Positions 25,995 to 34,317 of a DNA stretch of 64,000 nt are shown here, one piece after another. A model generated the notes under the pieces. It searched no databases. It was not told the origin of the DNA and saw only the letters and a program-made list of their open reading frames with translations. Source of the DNA: Fibrobacter sp. (GTDB lineage: Bacteria > Fibrobacterota > Fibrobacteria > Fibrobacterales > Fibrobacteraceae); NCBI GenBank assembly GCA_017642335.1, contig JAGCPF010000011.1, forward strand, positions 1 to 64,000, read 5' to 3'. Every line of letters starts with the position of its first letter. Position 1 is the stretch's first letter. The translations under genes and the position numbers were made by a program.

Positions 25995-27491
25995 TTATTT
26001 TAAAATGTACTTGCCGTCCTGACAATGGTATGCGCATCCGACGTCGTATACCCATTCGTCTGATTCGGTGCAATCTGCCCCGATGAGGGGACTGGCGGAA
26101 CAATCTTTTATTGCGATGGCTCGCCTTTCGCTGTCGAACCAGGTTCCTTCATCGCATTCGTAGGTGGTTTTGCCGACGGTTACGGTGTCGCCTGTTTCGC
26201 AGGGTATGCCATTAAGCGGCTCGTTCGTGTGTACTTCTGTCCAATTGCCATCGTCGCAATAGTACCGCGTGTTGATGGAAAAGGATGCCCCTTTCACGGT
26301 CTTGTAGTCGAGGGGAATCGTCTTGATTTTCCCTTGTTCGGTGCAGGGTTCGCCTACCCAGGAATCGTTTTCGGTAAGGGCGTGCCAGGTGCCTTCGCGG
26401 CAAATGAGAGTTCCGTCCGTGTCGCAGTCCTTCGCGATTGCGTGTTCGTGGTGACAGGGAATGTCTGCCTTTGCGACGCCGGAGGAATCCTTCATGTGTA
26501 CGCAGTAGCTTTCCCAGTAGCTCTCTTTACAGATGTAGAGGTCGTTGCTCCCGCATTCGACGAGCGTGTCGTTTTCCATTCCGCCGCAGTCGTTGCAGGC
26601 AACGACAGGGATGGGGCACGGTTCTTCGTTGCATGGCGGGCACATCGTTTCGTACTCGAAGCATTTCTCGTGCTTTTCTCCGACGCGTCCCGCCGAAGAG
26701 GAACTTGCCACTGCCGAAGAGGAAATGGTCACGGCCGAGGAACTCGATGAGCTGCCGGATTGGCCATTGGACTTTTTTACCCAGTAATTTGCTTCGCAGA
26801 CATAGATGCCGTTGCCGTCGCACGAGGCGATGGAGTCGCCCAAGGAGCCTATGCAGTGGTTGCAGGGAAGGACAAAGTTGATGCATCCGTTTTCATCGCA
26901 TGGCGGGCACGCTCTCTCTATGTCAAAGCAGCCCGGCTCCATTCTCCCGATGCGTTCTGTGGAGGACGAAATTCCGGTGGACGAGGAACTTGCGATTTCT
27001 TCGGGCTTCTCTTGCCACTTGTATTCCTTGCAGATGAGCGGCTTGCCCGTGTTGCAGTCCTTCGTTTCGAAAAGGTTGATGGAGCATTTCAAGTTTTTCT
27101 TTGCCGTCCCGTCCGAATCTATCAGGTGCACGCAGTCGGGGACCCATTCGTCGCCTATTCCGCAGATGTAGATGTCTCCGGTTCCGCATTCCACGAGCGT
27201 GTCGTTTTGCTGCATGCCGCCGCAGTAAGTGCAGGGCTGGTAGTAAATGGGACAGTCGTCACCGTCGCACGGCGGGCACATGCTTTCGAAAGTGAAACAC
27301 TGCTCGTGCTTTTTACCGGCGGGGTACGTACTTGCCTCCGACGAGCTGCTGATATCCCGGTTGTTGCAGGATTCCGACGGCTCGCAGGTGCAGATGACGG
27401 GGGACGAGTCGCTTTCGCAGGCGCTCAGGGCGAGGGCGACAATCGATGCCGCGGCAAACCCGCAGGCTATTTTGGATACATTCTTCTTCAT
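25995..27491 (-). CDS. Lipoprotein B of the TIGR02147 operon: three Cys-rich repeats
   Basis: 498 aa from ATG 27491 (AAGGGG upstream; a longer start at 27515 would lengthen the signal unnaturally). Lipobox LSAC, Cys25. Three repeats of about 95-120 residues, each opening CF..E..CPPC...C and followed by C..C.G..... and a YIC/YVC....W unit, are joined by Ser-rich linkers; a fourth Cys-rich tail ends YHCQDGKYILK. Each repeat has about 8-12 Cys, so disulfide-stabilised modules are likely. No family recognised. Overlaps the start of nothing but lies 12 nt before lipoprotein C. Confidence 0.8.
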   Translation of the reverse strand: MKKNVSKIACGFAAASIVALALSACESDSSPVICTCEPSESCNNRDISSSSEASTYPAGKKHEQCFTFESMCPPCDGDDCPIYYQPCTYCGGMQQNDTLVECGTGDIYICGIGDEWVPDCVHLIDSDGTAKKNLKCSINLFETKDCNTGKPLICKEYKWQEKPEEIASSSSTGISSSTERIGRMEPGCFDIERACPPCDENGCINFVLPCNHCIGSLGDSIASCDGNGIYVCEANYWVKKSNGQSGSSSSSSAVTISSSAVASSSSAGRVGEKHEKCFEYETMCPPCNEEPCPIPVVACNDCGGMENDTLVECGSNDLYICKESYWESYCVHMKDSSGVAKADIPCHHEHAIAKDCDTDGTLICREGTWHALTENDSWVGEPCTEQGKIKTIPLDYKTVKGASFSINTRYYCDDGNWTEVHTNEPLNGIPCETGDTVTVGKTTYECDEGTWFDSERRAIAIKDCSASPLIGADCTESDEWVYDVGCAYHCQDGKYILK

Positions 27492-27502
27492 GATGTTTCC
27501 CC

Positions 27503-28483
27503 TTATTTCACCCATTCACTTTCCATGAGTTTGTCCGGGCACCTGTTCGCAGGAATGTCGCTGGTGACGGACGTCCTCTTGATTATCGGATCGCGGTCCA
27601 CGTCTCCGCAGTAGCTGAAGAGGAACCGGACGAGTTTCCCGTTGGTATTGGTCAGGCAGCTCGGCGCCACGATGTCTACGACGGTCATGGTGTCGGCCGA
27701 GACTCCCGTGAGCAGGTGGCCCACGTTTTCGCTGCTGCCGCGGATGTTGAGCAGATAGAGCCCGCATTCGGCGCTGTCATTGGCGATGGCGGTGGCGAGT
27801 TCCTTGTACTGCTTGGTGGCAATCGGGAAGAGGTCCTGCAGTGCGTAGATATTCTGCTTGACGAACTGGTGCACGCCTATCCTGTCGAATTCCGAGGTCT
27901 GCGCGGCAGGCGGTTGCTGCGGCGAGGAGGTGTCTTCCTTGGTGGCAATCGATGCCATGACCGTAGTGTCGAACGGCATGTCTTCGAGACCGAATATTGC
28001 TATGTAGTCGCTCAGGGAGGGCGGGTTCTCCGGTGTGGAGGACTGCGGGGGCGTATGCGTGTCTCCGTCGCCGGGGTCCTTGAAAGAACTGCTGGAAGGA
28101 ACGCTGCTCGACGATGATTTGTCGTTTTCGTCGGGCGGCTGGATTCCTTGGGGCGGTTTTTCGCTGGAGGAACTGCTGGCGGGTGCGCTGCTTGATGTGC
28201 CGGGCTTGTCCTTGTCCGTCACGCTGCTGGAAGACTTCGGCTTGGCCGGCTCCAGGCTGCTGGAGGAACTGCTCTTTGCTCGCTCGGAGCTGGAGCTGCT
28301 CTTGACTTGCTTTGAGCTGGAGGATTCCAGCGTGTCGGGCTTTTCGGAACTGGAGAGGGGCTGGTCCTGGTAGGCGAGCTCGTTGGGCTCTTCGGCGGTA
28401 CCGGCTAACTTGTCCGATTCGGAACATCCCGAGCAGAGCAGGACCATGGCAAAACTTGCAAAGAATATTTTAAGCTTCTTCAT
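27503..28483 (-). CDS. Lipoprotein A of the TIGR02147 operon: long poly-Ser linker
   Basis: 326 aa, lipobox LCSGC with Cys20. Residues 45-150 are dominated by runs of serine separated by K, E and P. The folded C-terminal part (about 155-326) has a predicted mixed alpha/beta content and four cysteines in CGLYLLN, CLTNTNG, YCGDVD and CPDKL. Not a known family. Its start lies inside the end of the regulator gene (14-nt overlap, 28470-28483), so it is translationally coupled to the regulator. Confidence 0.8.
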   Translation of the reverse strand: MKKLKIFFASFAMVLLCSGCSESDKLAGTAEEPNELAYQDQPLSSSEKPDTLESSSSKQVKSSSSSERAKSSSSSSLEPAKPKSSSSVTDKDKPGTSSSAPASSSSSEKPPQGIQPPDENDKSSSSSVPSSSSFKDPGDGDTHTPPQSSTPENPPSLSDYIAIFGLEDMPFDTTVMASIATKEDTSSPQQPPAAQTSEFDRIGVHQFVKQNIYALQDLFPIATKQYKELATAIANDSAECGLYLLNIRGSSENVGHLLTGVSADTMTVVDIVAPSCLTNTNGKLVRFLFSYCGDVDRDPIIKRTSVTSDIPANRCPDKLMESEWVK

Positions 28484-29306
28484 GGTTGTCCTCCTTGACG
28501 TTCCTAGTCAGCGGGAAAAGTTGCAAATTCAGTCGGTAAACCTGATCGATGTTCTTGTCTTCGGATGCGATGGCGATGACCTTGCGGCGGCATTCGTCGA
28601 GTTCTTTGACGATGCGTTCGTAGGTGTCCCTGGATAGGCCCATGGTGACTCCGCTGAAGTTGCGTTCCTCCTTGGGGAGGTCGATCGCGGGAGTTGCGAG
28701 CGTGGACATCTGGCGGTGCATCCCACGCAAGGCGAGGCGCGTGGCGTCGGGTGTCCCGATGACGGACGTTTCGGCCTGTTCGAGCTGGCCGTCGATGGAC
28801 TTTTTCAAGAGCCCGGTCCTGGAGAGGAAATCGAGGGACTGGCGTACTTCCGCTGCCGAGATTTCGGGATAGCACTTCTTGGCGATTTCGCCGGGGGTGG
28901 CGCCCGGCATGAGCGGGGCGAGCTCGCGGATGACCGGGTTGCGCCAGGAGTCGTAGAACTCGAAGAGGTCGCCCTGCAGCACGCGGACCTTGTGGTCTTT
29001 CGCGATGGCGAGCATGCTTTCGTAGGCGGACTTCTTGGCGCCTTCGTCTTCGGCCTGGCCGTATTTGACCATGGCACGGAAGAATTCCTTTTCGAAACCG
29101 GTAAGGCCCATGGCATCGGCGACACGCTCCACGCCGAGGCGGCTGAGTTTGCTCTTGCCGTCGCAGACCACCTTCATGTAGGACGAGGAACTGAATCCCG
29201 TTATTTTCGAGAACTCGCGCCACGAAAAGGCGGAGCGGCGCTTGCGGTCCTCGTAGTAGTCCAGCATGTACTGGCGAAAATCTATGTAGTCGATTATCGG
29301 TTTCAT
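28470..29306 (-). CDS. TIGR02147/DUF4423-family regulator (Fibrobacter paralogous family)
   Basis: 278 aa. The N-terminus has the family hallmark IDYIDFRQYMLDYYEDRKR followed by a helix-turn-helix-like FSWREFSKITGFSSSSYMK and a LS..GVERVADAMGLTGFEKEFF segment (residues 1-75); the C-terminal DUF4423 part contains FYDSWRNPVIRELAPL and EVRQSLDFLSRTGLLKK. Many copies occur per Fibrobacter genome, often beside lipoprotein genes, and the family is presumed to regulate transcription. Start: ATG 29306 (TTG 29309 possible). No ribosome site; a strong promoter puts the RNA start about at 29308, so the message should be leaderless. Confidence 0.88.
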   Translation of the reverse strand: MKPIIDYIDFRQYMLDYYEDRKRRSAFSWREFSKITGFSSSSYMKVVCDGKSKLSRLGVERVADAMGLTGFEKEFFRAMVKYGQAEDEGAKKSAYESMLAIAKDHKVRVLQGDLFEFYDSWRNPVIRELAPLMPGATPGEIAKKCYPEISAAEVRQSLDFLSRTGLLKKSIDGQLEQAETSVIGTPDATRLALRGMHRQMSTLATPAIDLPKEERNFSGVTMGLSRDTYERIVKELDECRRKVIAIASEDKNIDQVYRLNLQLFPLTRNVKEDNHEEA

Positions 29307-29314
29307 CAATGATA

Positions 29315-29343
29315 AATATAAAACCGAAAATGCAGTGAGTCAA
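29315..29343 (-). promoter_or_regulatory. Promoter of the TIGR02147 operon
   Basis: Minus strand TTGACT (29343-29338), 17-nt spacer, TATATT (29320-29315). ATGCAAC at 29351-29357 repeats a motif of the palindrome at 29417-29442 and may be an operator. Confidence 0.75.
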
Positions 29344-29416
29344 GTATTTTATGCAACAAAAGTTCAATTTTTTAACAAAAATCACAAGATTTTGATAAAA
29401 ATCACAAAAAAAATTT

Positions 29417-29442
29417 CTATATGCAACGCTTGTTGCATATAG
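29417..29442 (-). terminator. Palindrome with U-tract: terminator of the 29547-30011 gene (or operator)
   Basis: CTATATGCAAC-GCTT-GTTGCATATAG on the plus strand is an 11-bp perfect stem; on the minus strand it is followed by AAATTTTTTTT. It fits an AT-rich intrinsic terminator of the upstream minus-strand gene. Confidence 0.6.
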
Positions 29443-29546
29443 GGAGCGGGGGTGGAGTGAAAAGTCGGATTGTCAGGCTGAGGTGCTTGGAATGTTAGGG
29501 TGGAATGTTTGTAATGTCGGGCTAGTCTGTCGCGGCCGTCTTGCCG

Positions 29547-30011
29547 TTATTCCCCGTAGTCGAAGGCGAGGATGGCCACCATCTGGTGCGTCTTCGCCGT
29601 GTCGGGCTGTGCTGCACTCGTACCTTCGCTTTCGAAGAGCGTCCATGCGTCGGGCATCCAGCCGTAAGCGTTCACGGTGAGTTCCTTGCCCATGGCGATT
29701 TCGGCGGCTTCCACGTCTTCCCAGCGGACAGGGCCCGCGGGCGCCTTGTAGTAGCGCAGCATCCCGAGCGCATCCATGGATTCGGGATGGTCGTCGATCA
29801 GCTGGTAGACACAATCCTTGTAGCTTTCGCCTTGCAGGCGGATGACACGGTAGAGCCTCTTGCGTCCGAGGAATTTGGAGAGGTCCCCGTGGTGGACGTC
29901 AATCTTGCTGCCTTCGCCGAAAAACGTAGCGAGTTCGCGGAAAACTTCGGAACTCTCGTCCAGTAGGGGCGAGAACTTCTTGATGAGGGCGTTGATTTCG
30001 TCCGGTGCCAT
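29547..30011 (-). CDS. Hypothetical cytoplasmic protein
   Basis: 154 aa, no signal or membrane segment. Mixed alpha/beta; recognisable stretches are VHHGDLSKFLGRKRLYRVIRL (about 38-58) and a C-terminal MVAILAFDYGE. I know no family. No Shine-Dalgarno; TATAAT (30018-30023) ends 6 nt before the ATG, so leaderless translation is likely. Monocistronic between a terminator and a divergent gene. Confidence 0.7.
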   Translation of the reverse strand: MAPDEINALIKKFSPLLDESSEVFRELATFFGEGSKIDVHHGDLSKFLGRKRLYRVIRLQGESYKDCVYQLIDDHPESMDALGMLRYYKAPAGPVRWEDVEAAEIAMGKELTVNAYGWMPDAWTLFESEGTSAAQPDTAKTHQMVAILAFDYGE

Positions 30012-30102
30012 GCTGCAATTATAGATAAAAAAGGTCTGTGCGCTGAAAAAAATTGAGAGAGAGGAGGTTGTTAGCTATATTACGTAAAAAAAGGAGTTCG
30101 AG

Positions 30103-31410
30103 ATGAAAATAATCCCTTTTGCGCTGGTCGCCTTTGCTGCGGTCGCCTTTGCCGATATTGTGATTGAAGATTTCGAGACGGACGACAGGGTCTCGCTCCT
30201 GAGCGATCAGGACTATTGGTTCGTCTATACGGACTCGGCGGATGCCGGCTGCCAGACAGTGGGCTGGGATTTCTGGGAACCCCTCTATAGTGAATTCCCG
30301 CAATCCTGCTCCGAATTTAACACCATCTATATTGATGGCGCGTTCTCGAATTGGACGTTTGAACCCCGTACCTTCGTGTACGAGGACAGCACGGGCGAGG
30401 AACGGGACACTTCGATTTATTTCCCGCTGCGTACCAAAAGTCCCCTTACGGCAGAAGTCCTCAAGGATGCTGGTCCGGAAGTCCAGGACTTGGAATCCAA
30501 CGATACCTGGGTGGGCGGACTTTATTACGAATTCGGCAAGTCCATGCTGATGATGCAGAAGGGCGCCTACGACCCTTATTATGAAGACTACGATGCCGCT
30601 CCGTCCTATTGGTTCGTGCCTTACGTGGCATTTGGCCTGAAGACGGTGGGGAACGGCATTGATTACGATTTAGGCAAGTGTACGGGCATTTCGTACAGGT
30701 ACCGTGGTGAGGGGCACAGGTTCCGTGCGGACATCAACACGGTGAAGGACGACAACTATCACTATAAAGAGGTCTACCCGTCGCAGGTCCTGACTAAGGT
30801 GGTTGATACCGAGGCCTTCCATGGTTACAGCACGGCAGTCATCAAGTGGTCGCAACTGTCTCAGGAAAACTGGGGCGAGAAAAAGACTTTCAACGCGTCG
30901 AAGATTACGCAACTGGTTTGGGAATTGAGAGGCGGAAATCTCGACAATGTTCCTCATGGCGAAAAGAATACCAACAATCTCTTCGAAAAGTCGATTGTCG
31001 GAATTTCTTCTGATTTTGGAGATCTAGTGATTGACGACGTTACCTGCCTGACAACATTGGATTCCATCCCGATCGGAGCCCTCAGCAGTTCCTCCTCGGC
31101 TCCCAAGTCTTCTTCGTCCAAGGCCAAGTCCTCGTCTTCGAAAAAGAAGGACGACAAGGATGCCCTGCCCGGTTATGTTGTTCTTGAACCGGCCCTGTCG
31201 GCTCAGGTGCTGGCCAATGGAATCCAGCTGAGGTCCGAGTTCTCGATGAAGGTGGATTTCTTTGACCATGTGGGACGTCGCATCGGTAAGACGGCCGTGT
31301 TGCCCGTCGGATCGCACTTCATTCCGTTCAAGAACTTGGCTAAGGGAATGTATATCGCCCGCATCCAATACAGGGGCCACTCCAGGTCGATGAAGTTCCT
31401 GGTCAAGTAG
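30103..31410 (+). CDS. Secreted CBM-like protein with Ser linker and C-terminal sorting-like domain
   Basis: 435 aa. Signal peptide about 1-17. The opening VIEDFETDD and later FRADINTVKD, VIKWSQLSQENWG...NASKITQLVWELRG, DLVIDDV pattern matches beta-sandwich domains of the CBM11/CIA30 type, which bind glucans or are found beside them. A poly-Ser/Lys linker (about 328-348) leads to a FlgD/T9SS-like C-terminus (about 355-435) with GMYIARIQYRGHSRSMKFLVK. This layout is usual for Fibrobacter surface polysaccharide-binding proteins. AAGGAG precedes the ATG. Confidence 0.75.
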   Translation: MKIIPFALVAFAAVAFADIVIEDFETDDRVSLLSDQDYWFVYTDSADAGCQTVGWDFWEPLYSEFPQSCSEFNTIYIDGAFSNWTFEPRTFVYEDSTGEERDTSIYFPLRTKSPLTAEVLKDAGPEVQDLESNDTWVGGLYYEFGKSMLMMQKGAYDPYYEDYDAAPSYWFVPYVAFGLKTVGNGIDYDLGKCTGISYRYRGEGHRFRADINTVKDDNYHYKEVYPSQVLTKVVDTEAFHGYSTAVIKWSQLSQENWGEKKTFNASKITQLVWELRGGNLDNVPHGEKNTNNLFEKSIVGISSDFGDLVIDDVTCLTTLDSIPIGALSSSSSAPKSSSSKAKSSSSKKKDDKDALPGYVVLEPALSAQVLANGIQLRSEFSMKVDFFDHVGRRIGKTAVLPVGSHFIPFKNLAKGMYIARIQYRGHSRSMKFLVK

Positions 31411-31423
31411 CCTTTTGCTGAAC

Positions 31424-34171
31424 TTACGGTAATTCTTCCAGGAACTTGCTGACCCTGATCGACATCTTTTGGGCCCCGATGAGATTCAGGTGGTCGGAGT
31501 TCCCGAACTCGTCGCTCTCGTAGTCGTGTTTCCCGTTGTTGTATTCGTCCAGGACATAGAAGTTCGTGTACTTCTTGGTTAGCGCATCGACCTGTTCCTG
31601 GATGAATTTGGCCTTGTCCAAGTTGAGCCCGTATCGTCCGAAAACCTTCATGTTCTTGATGAAGTAGGGCGACTGCGGGAAGACGACCCCGACTACGAAT
31701 ATGTGTTCCTTGATTGCGCTGTTGATGATTTTTTCGAGCAGATTGAAATTGTACCAGAACGACGAACTGTCTTTTTCGAACCAGTCCGGATCGTTGTCTA
31801 TGTCGGGGCGCTCGGAGCCCCATCCCACGGTATACGAGAGGGAAATGCCCCGGTGGAACGAGAATGACTCGATCAGGTCGCTTTCGGGTTGCAGTGCGGC
31901 TTTTGAAAGCTCGACCATGTTTTGGGGTACGCCGTCGTGCCAGAAATTGTGGTGCTCGTCGTAGAGATAGCCGGGAACCCCGTCGAAAATCTCTTTGAAA
32001 ATCTCGTCCTTGACGAACCACCTGTCGTAATCCAGGGCTAGGATGATATACTTTAGCTTTGGTGCTAACGGGATGACGTAGTTGGTTAAGAAGTAGTCCG
32101 TTCCGGTAAGGCATTCGCGTGAATAGGAAATGTTGACTGTGTACGGGTTCAACATGATCGGGTCGATTCCGGAGAACGAGCGGGACGATCCGATGATGAC
32201 GGCGTTGATGCTATCGAGCTTTTCCCAGAACAAGTCCATCTTCACCTTCATGATTTGCGATTCGGGGGCGGATGTCTCGGTCATGTACATGCCGATGCTG
32301 TCAGGATCCAGGTTGCTGTACGTAGAGTCGTTGCCGGCCTTAGTCCAGAGGCATGGGTGCCAGAGTTCGTCGCCTTCGGCCAGGTAGATAATCTGGTTGT
32401 TCTTGGAAGATACGAGTGCGATTTTTTCGTGAACGCCGTCCGGCGTGGTGAGCGTCGCGACGAGAGTGTTGCCGGTGGCCCATTCGGTGTGGTCGAACGT
32501 GTAGTTGCTGGGGGCCTGTATTTGCTTGGTGTGCTTGCCGTAACGGGTGGTTATATGGATGTACTCGTGGGCGCGTTCGGCCTTGTCTCCTTTGGCGGAC
32601 GATGAATTGCCGAAGGCTAGGAAGGCTACCTGTGCCGCGTTATTCTTGGATAGGCTCACGTTGCATATCTGGCGCCCTTCGTACCAGACGGTGTCGGTGG
32701 AAAGGGGGTCTTCGATGGTGGATTCCTTGGGTGCAAGACGGACGCGCAATAGCTGCGAACCGGTGACGGCCGTTTTCATGTCGTTCGAGATTCCGCCGTG
32801 GTAGGCTCCGTCAAACAGTTTTTTCGGCGTTCCGAACTTTCCGCCTTCGAACTTGACTAGCCAGGTGCTTTCTTTCTTGAAGGTGTCTTCGTCCTTGTTG
32901 TTGTCCGCGCTGGTCACGTACACGATTACCGTGTCGCCGTCGATGATTCTCCATCGGGGAATGACAGCCTGCTTGACGTCGAGCTTCACGAGGCCGGATC
33001 CCTTGCTGTCTAGCTTGCGTACGTAGAGAGCGGACTTGCTGCTGGCGCCCTCGTAGCCCGTGCAGAATGCGACGTAGTTCCCGTCGGGCGATATGTCCGG
33101 ATGGTAGGAATCGATGGTGTCGACGATTTCTGTGGCGGCGTATGTTCCCTGGGGAAATTCGACGAACGCGAGGTTCCCCGAGACATCGTTGCGGAACACC
33201 AGCTTGAACTTGCGGTCCCCAGTAGCGAGGCGGAGGGAGGCGTAGTCGGTAAGGATGGATATCCTGCTGCTGGTAGGCCTGGCGTCGTGGCCCATCCATG
33301 TCGCGTCGGGGATGCTCCCGTAGGCCAGGCGGAACCCGATATAGTTCGCCTGCGTGTTCGTGGTTACCGTGTATATGTCGCCGCGCGAGTACAGGTGGAT
33401 GTTGTCGCTGTTTGTCCGGAAACTGCCACCTTTGACTACGCGCTCGTCGGTAAATCCGCCGTCGGGTGGTCCGACGAAGTTTTCGAGCGTCGTGTCGGCG
33501 AAGCTGCCCATCCAGTCGTTCACCCACTCCATCGCGTTGCCCTCCATGTCGCAGATGGCCTTTTGTTCCTGGGCGCCGCTGCAGACGGAGTGTAACTGGT
33601 AGTTGGAGTTGTCCGCGGTCCAGGCCTCCCTGGGAATCCAGCTGATGGATGCCGCTGCAATCCATTCTGCCTCGGTGGGGAGGCGGAACCCGTTCGACGA
33701 TGGCTTGAACGTGTAGCCGTACAGCTTCTTGCAGTGCCCGGACTTGTCGAACGAGGTGCCGGTGTAGGTGTAGGCGGTGTCGCGTTTAGCCTTTTTGCTG
33801 AGCGCGTTTGCGTACAGTACGGCGTCATAGAAAGTCACGTCGGTAGCCGGCTTGCTCCCGGAACAGTCTAGCTTGGGGGATTTCAGGGTGCTTTTGAATT
33901 CCTTGCACGTGACTTCGTGCCTCTGGATGGCGAAGTCGTAGGTGAACTTGACCTTCATTTCGGGACGCTCGTCGCGCCTTGCGCTGGAAAGCGATGTCCC
34001 GAGCCATGTCGAATCCCCGGTGGAGTGGATCCTGACGAATCCCTCGACCTTGTCGCTTTCGTGTCCCATGCCGTTGGAGTCGTTCGTGTCCAAGAGGTCG
34101 AAATCGCTGCATGCGGCGAACGCAAAAGCGCATGCGAGCAGAATTCGTTTCTTTGTAAAACTGGCGGACAT
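31424..34171 (-). CDS. TIGR02171-family lipoprotein: SUMF1-like, beta-propeller-like and SGNH-like domains
   Basis: 915 aa, lipobox FAAC with Cys21. Length and lipid anchor agree with the Fibrobacter family TIGR02171 (average above 900 aa). Three parts can be seen: a formylglycine-generating/SUMF1-like domain (about 45-285; ...RHEVTCKEF..., NGFRLPTEAEWIAAA, GNAMEWVNDW, VVKGGSF...IGFRLA), a TolB/WD40-like propeller (about 300-640, HPDISPDGNYVAFCTG), and an SGNH-hydrolase-like end (about 655-915) with GSSRSFSGID and a late DHLNLIGA Asp-His pair. Its enzymatic activity is untested to my knowledge. Confidence 0.85.
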   Translation of the reverse strand: MSASFTKKRILLACAFAFAACSDFDLLDTNDSNGMGHESDKVEGFVRIHSTGDSTWLGTSLSSARRDERPEMKVKFTYDFAIQRHEVTCKEFKSTLKSPKLDCSGSKPATDVTFYDAVLYANALSKKAKRDTAYTYTGTSFDKSGHCKKLYGYTFKPSSNGFRLPTEAEWIAAASISWIPREAWTADNSNYQLHSVCSGAQEQKAICDMEGNAMEWVNDWMGSFADTTLENFVGPPDGGFTDERVVKGGSFRTNSDNIHLYSRGDIYTVTTNTQANYIGFRLAYGSIPDATWMGHDARPTSSRISILTDYASLRLATGDRKFKLVFRNDVSGNLAFVEFPQGTYAATEIVDTIDSYHPDISPDGNYVAFCTGYEGASSKSALYVRKLDSKGSGLVKLDVKQAVIPRWRIIDGDTVIVYVTSADNNKDEDTFKKESTWLVKFEGGKFGTPKKLFDGAYHGGISNDMKTAVTGSQLLRVRLAPKESTIEDPLSTDTVWYEGRQICNVSLSKNNAAQVAFLAFGNSSSAKGDKAERAHEYIHITTRYGKHTKQIQAPSNYTFDHTEWATGNTLVATLTTPDGVHEKIALVSSKNNQIIYLAEGDELWHPCLWTKAGNDSTYSNLDPDSIGMYMTETSAPESQIMKVKMDLFWEKLDSINAVIIGSSRSFSGIDPIMLNPYTVNISYSRECLTGTDYFLTNYVIPLAPKLKYIILALDYDRWFVKDEIFKEIFDGVPGYLYDEHHNFWHDGVPQNMVELSKAALQPESDLIESFSFHRGISLSYTVGWGSERPDIDNDPDWFEKDSSSFWYNFNLLEKIINSAIKEHIFVVGVVFPQSPYFIKNMKVFGRYGLNLDKAKFIQEQVDALTKKYTNFYVLDEYNNGKHDYESDEFGNSDHLNLIGAQKMSIRVSKFLEELP

Positions 34172-34206
34172 GGACGGACCTTGGGGCAGGGATGAATTTG
34201 TAAAAG

Positions 34207-34241
34207 AAAGCCCTGCTATCTTTTCGATAGACAGGGCTTTT
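34207..34241 (-). terminator. Terminator of the tRNA gene
   Basis: AAAGCCCTG(T)CTATC/GATAGCAGGGCTTT stem-loop directly 3' of the tRNA, followed on the minus strand by TTTCTTTT. Confidence 0.85.
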
Positions 34242-34243
34242 CG

Positions 34244-34317
34244 TGGGGCCTCCCGGACTTGAACCGGGAACCCGCGGGTTATGAGTCCGCTGCTCTAACC
34301 AATTGAGCTAAAGCCCC
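34244..34317 (-). tRNA. tRNA with CAU anticodon (Met elongator or Ile2)
   Basis: 74 nt, full cloverleaf on the minus strand: acceptor GGGGCTT/AGGCCCC, D-arm GCTC...GAGC, anticodon loop CTCATAA, T-loop GTTCAAGTC. CCA is not encoded. Position 31-39 is an A.C mismatch. Whether it is elongator Met or lysidine-modified Ile cannot be settled from the anticodon alone. Its 5' ten bases contain the last codons and stop of the upstream glycosyltransferase-like gene. Confidence 0.95.

Noticed and set aside
25500..28400. Serine-codon runs considered as CRISPR or minisatellite arrays
   Set aside because: Repeats are imperfect, in frame and match poly-Ser linkers; no spacer pattern. No CRISPR array was seen anywhere in the window.
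34244..34317. tRNA considered as an integration site for an element carrying the upstream gene
   Set aside because: No integrase, no direct repeat of the tRNA 3' end nearby; only the 5' overlap is real.
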